Positions 27,700 to 30,034 of a stretch of DNA of 30,034 nt are shown in pieces. This stretch comes from Haplomitrium mnioides (lineage: Eukaryota > Marchantiophyta > Haplomitriopsida > Calobryales), in assembly GCA_049999725.1 (NCBI GenBank), contig JBNGIS010017718.1, positions 64,973-95,006 of the forward strand. The letters run 5' to 3'. Below the pieces are notes generated by a model. That model was not told the DNA's origin. It searched no databases and saw only the letters and a program-made list of their open reading frames with translations. Each line of letters opens with the position of its first letter. The stretch's first letter is position 1. A program made the translations under genes and the position numbers.

Positions 27700-28340
27700 C
27701 AAAATTATCACATAATCAAAATACAATAGTTGAAAAACTAAACCTTAGAGAACTCACTATTGATGGCTATAATTACCTTTCATGGAGGCTCATTTTACTA
27801 CCAAAGAACTCCAACAAAGCATTCTTATAGATGATGGTACAACTCTACAAGAAAAAGCCAAGGCACTCATCTTAATTAGACATCATTTGACATAATCATT
27901 TAAAATACAATACTCGAATGAATTCAACCCATAAATTCTGTGGGATGAAATAAAACTCAGATTTGATCATTTAAGACTCATTTCTTTGCCAACTACAAGA
28001 CACGATTGGATAAATTTGAGAGTTCAAGATTTTTAAAAAAATGCAGACTATAATAATAAACTGTTTTGTATAGTCTCACAGCTTGCAGTATGCAATCATC
28101 TAGTAGATGATGCTGGAAAAATAGAAAAACCCCTCTCAACATTTCATGCAACAAGTTTAGAGTACTATTAATGCAATATAAACATGAATATTTCATAATA
28201 CTCACAACTCATAGCACACATGTTAATAGTAGAGAAGCATTAGATCCTACTTCTTGAGAATTCCAAATTGAAAGCTCTTAGAACCCTTCCACCCCCAACA
28301 AGATAAGAAGCACCAACATCTTACAAAACAAGTACTGGTC
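27700..28340 (+). pseudogene. Ty1/copia gag (UBN2-type) pseudogene
   Basis: Broken text starts with an ELTIDGYNYLSWRLIL phrase near 27750. It continues through DEIKLRFDHLRLISLP (near 27950) and RHDWINLRVQDF (near 28002), then a stop, then ADYNNKLFCIVSQLAVCNHL, EKPLSTFHATSLEYY and later basic residues. This order is characteristic of the UBN2 gag domain of plant copia elements. Stops and shifts are frequent. No zinc knuckle was found downstream. It leads into the protease on the same strand. Confidence 0.75.
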
Positions 28341-28744
28341 AAAGAGGTGTAAGAAGAAGAGGTATGGTCAAAGAGGTGTAAGAAGAAGAGGTACATTCAA
28401 GGGGAAGGGAGGACGATTCCCAAACACGAGATGAACAATATATCATGATGGAAAAATAGGAACATCTTTTGTGAGAGAGTCCAAGGCAGAGGAATCTCTA
28501 GAGAATCAACTGACCAAAATGCTAGTTCCCCAAAATGCTTCATATATAAGACTATAGAATATGCTAGAACAGATTGTAGAGTAACCTTACATTTAGCTAA
28601 ATTATGTGTAGATAGTCTCACTAACACTATAAGAAAGCTAAAATGAAACTTTCTAGAATCAAATCAAGATCTAACATAATATGTTAAAACACATTAGTAT
28701 TGTTTAAATCTTATACTACATATATTGATGAATAGATATCTACC

Positions 28745-29015
28745 TTTAGAAGAATCAAATTGTATTGTAGACAGTGGTACTTCTTATGCCATTTTGAGAA
28801 ATAAGACATACTTTAAGAGTATCATACCTTTATCTAGAATAATCACGACGATTACATAAGAGAAACATATTGAAGAAGTAAATGGTCCAACAACAATTAT
28901 ACTCTCTAAAAGAACACTACTCAAAATTACATCAGCAATATATACACCTATAGTAACTAGAAACTTGACTAGTTTCCAAGAAATTAGTGAAACAACCTGC
29001 ATATACATACTAACT
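28745..29015 (+). pseudogene. Ty1/copia protease pseudogene
   Basis: The phrase CIVDSGTSYAILRNKTYF (28761 on) holds the Asp-Ser-Gly active site of retropepsins. It is followed by GPTTIILSKRTLLKITSAIY and a TRNLTSFQEIS phrase. The single stop in between is near 28858. The region 28340-28745 upstream is too eroded to read. Confidence 0.75.
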
Positions 29016-29089
29016 AAGAAAGTAGAGGAGTCTTCTATATCCTACAGAAAGATATTAAAGGATTACAAACATAAGAGATACTCTCTTTA

Positions 29090-30010
29090 GAACCCTCAGG
29101 TCTATATGTCACACAAATACATGCATACTATTTTGAATCACATTCTAAAAACCTTACTCAAGTGTGGTACAAAAGATTAGACCATCTAGATACAAATATG
29201 TATAGCAGAATTTTCAAGAATTCAGTAGGGATACCAAACTCTGCCCGTTCACCCTTGATAAAAAGTCTCTATTTGGCCTATTCAGAAGGTAAATTTTCAA
29301 TCTATACAAAAATTGCCAAGACAATTTACAAAATACCATAATTTGTAGAATAACTAAATGTAGACATGTGCAGTTCTATAGAACCACCTAGCGGACCATT
29401 TAAATTCTTCGTAGTCATTATAGATTCATCTATCAAGTGGTCACAAGTATCACTATTATCAACTAGAAATCTGGATTTCTCTTATATTCTAGCTAACATA
29501 CTTAAAATGAAGGCACAGCTCTTAGAAAATCCTATAAATATTTTGTGTATAAATAGAGGTGGAGAGTTTACCTCAAAACATTTTGATGAATTATGCTTTA
29601 TAATAAGAATAGAAGCTCAATACCCAACATCATAGGTATACTCTCAAAATGGAATAGCAGAATCAATCATGAAACAATTGCGAATGATTGCCCATCCATT
29701 ATTGATGCAAGCAAATCTACTTGCTACAATAGGGGAACATGCAATATCGCATGGAGCTTCTATATTGAAATATATACCCTCATCATTTAATTCTATATCC
29801 CCTCAGCACTTGGCATTTGGAATACTTTCAAACATCGTACATTTAAGAACATTTAGATGTGAAGTATTAGCTCTAATATTGAGCTGTAAATTTACCAAGA
29901 TGGGCACATAATGCCAAATATAGACTTTGATGACTTATATATAGGCTTTGATAACCCATCTATAATCTAATTCTTAGAACCTTTCATAAGAGATGTATAT
30001 AAAGCTAGAT
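29090..30010 (+). pseudogene. Ty1/copia GAG-pre-integrase and integrase core, running off the window
   Basis: A GAG-pre-integrase phrase (QVWYKRLDHLDTNMYSRIF, near 29160) is followed by the integrase core at 29366-29635: FKFFVVIIDSSIKWSQV, then INRGGEFTSKHFDELC. In the next frame come NGIAESIMKQLRMIA-type text and HLAFGILSNIVHLRTF. The second catalytic Asp (usually D-N-x-G-E-F) reads Asn here, while the Glu of the A-E-S motif is present. The frame breaks at 29633 and again near 29910; later phrases (LYIGFDNPSII) belong to the region after integrase. RT and RNase H would lie beyond the window. Confidence 0.8.
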
Positions 30011-30013
30011 TCC

Positions 30014-30034
30014 ACTATATATATATATATATAT
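30014..30034. repeat. (AT)n microsatellite at the window end
   Basis: An uninterrupted TA repeat of about ten units ends at the last base, so its full length is unknown. Confidence 0.9.

Overview
The window looks like intergenic DNA from a land plant with a large, repeat-rich genome. The evidence is nested Ty3/gypsy and Ty1/copia elements, an initiator-tRNA-Met primer site, plant-type splice sites, and fragments of two plant gene families (GLK/GARP and aldo-keto reductase). A gymnosperm or fern would fit the style of the elements, but the sequence alone does not settle the lineage. No intact host gene, rRNA or tRNA gene was found. Almost every reading frame belongs to a mobile element and nearly all are decayed.

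Layout. (1) 1-780: AT-rich flank with one copy of a 20-bp terminal motif (15-34), a 92-bp tandem duplication and a stub of a 33-bp minisatellite (array A). (2) About 781-12670: an old LTR retrotransposon on the + strand. It has diverged LTR-like repeats of about 1.2-1.3 kb, a gag with CCHC knuckle, a protease-like region and only the end of pol. (3) 4726-10772: a younger chromodomain Ty3/gypsy element (chromovirus) on the - strand, nested in the older one. Its TSD (TTATG), LTRs, PBS, PPT and domain order can all be read directly. (4) 12674-13125: array B of the minisatellite.

(5) 13126-26838: a 13.7-kb unit bounded by 20-bp terminal inverted repeats (17/20 identical) and a 4-bp direct repeat CAAC, apparently inserted in the minisatellite, which resumes as array C (26839-27240). 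It holds a decayed multi-exon gene on the - strand (14.1-17.9 kb) with a possible ParB/sulfiredoxin-like domain. It also holds a decayed Cys-rich transposase-like gene on the + strand (22.0-25.5 kb) with a D-G-M-D motif. Between them is a GC-richer block carrying antisense fragments of an aldo-keto reductase and a GLK transcription factor in one open frame. Palindromic repeats with an ATG-Y-GCGCAT core lie in introns and 3' flanks of both genes. I regard this unit as the candidate undescribed system: a giant two-gene, gene-capturing DNA transposon.

(6) 27.7-30.03 kb: a decayed Ty1/copia element (gag, protease, integrase) on the + strand that runs off the window.

Inferred order of events: a minisatellite array was interrupted by the old LTR element and by the TIR unit (relative order unknown), and later the chromovirus entered the old LTR element. 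Assignments come from reading motifs by eye; no database search was made.
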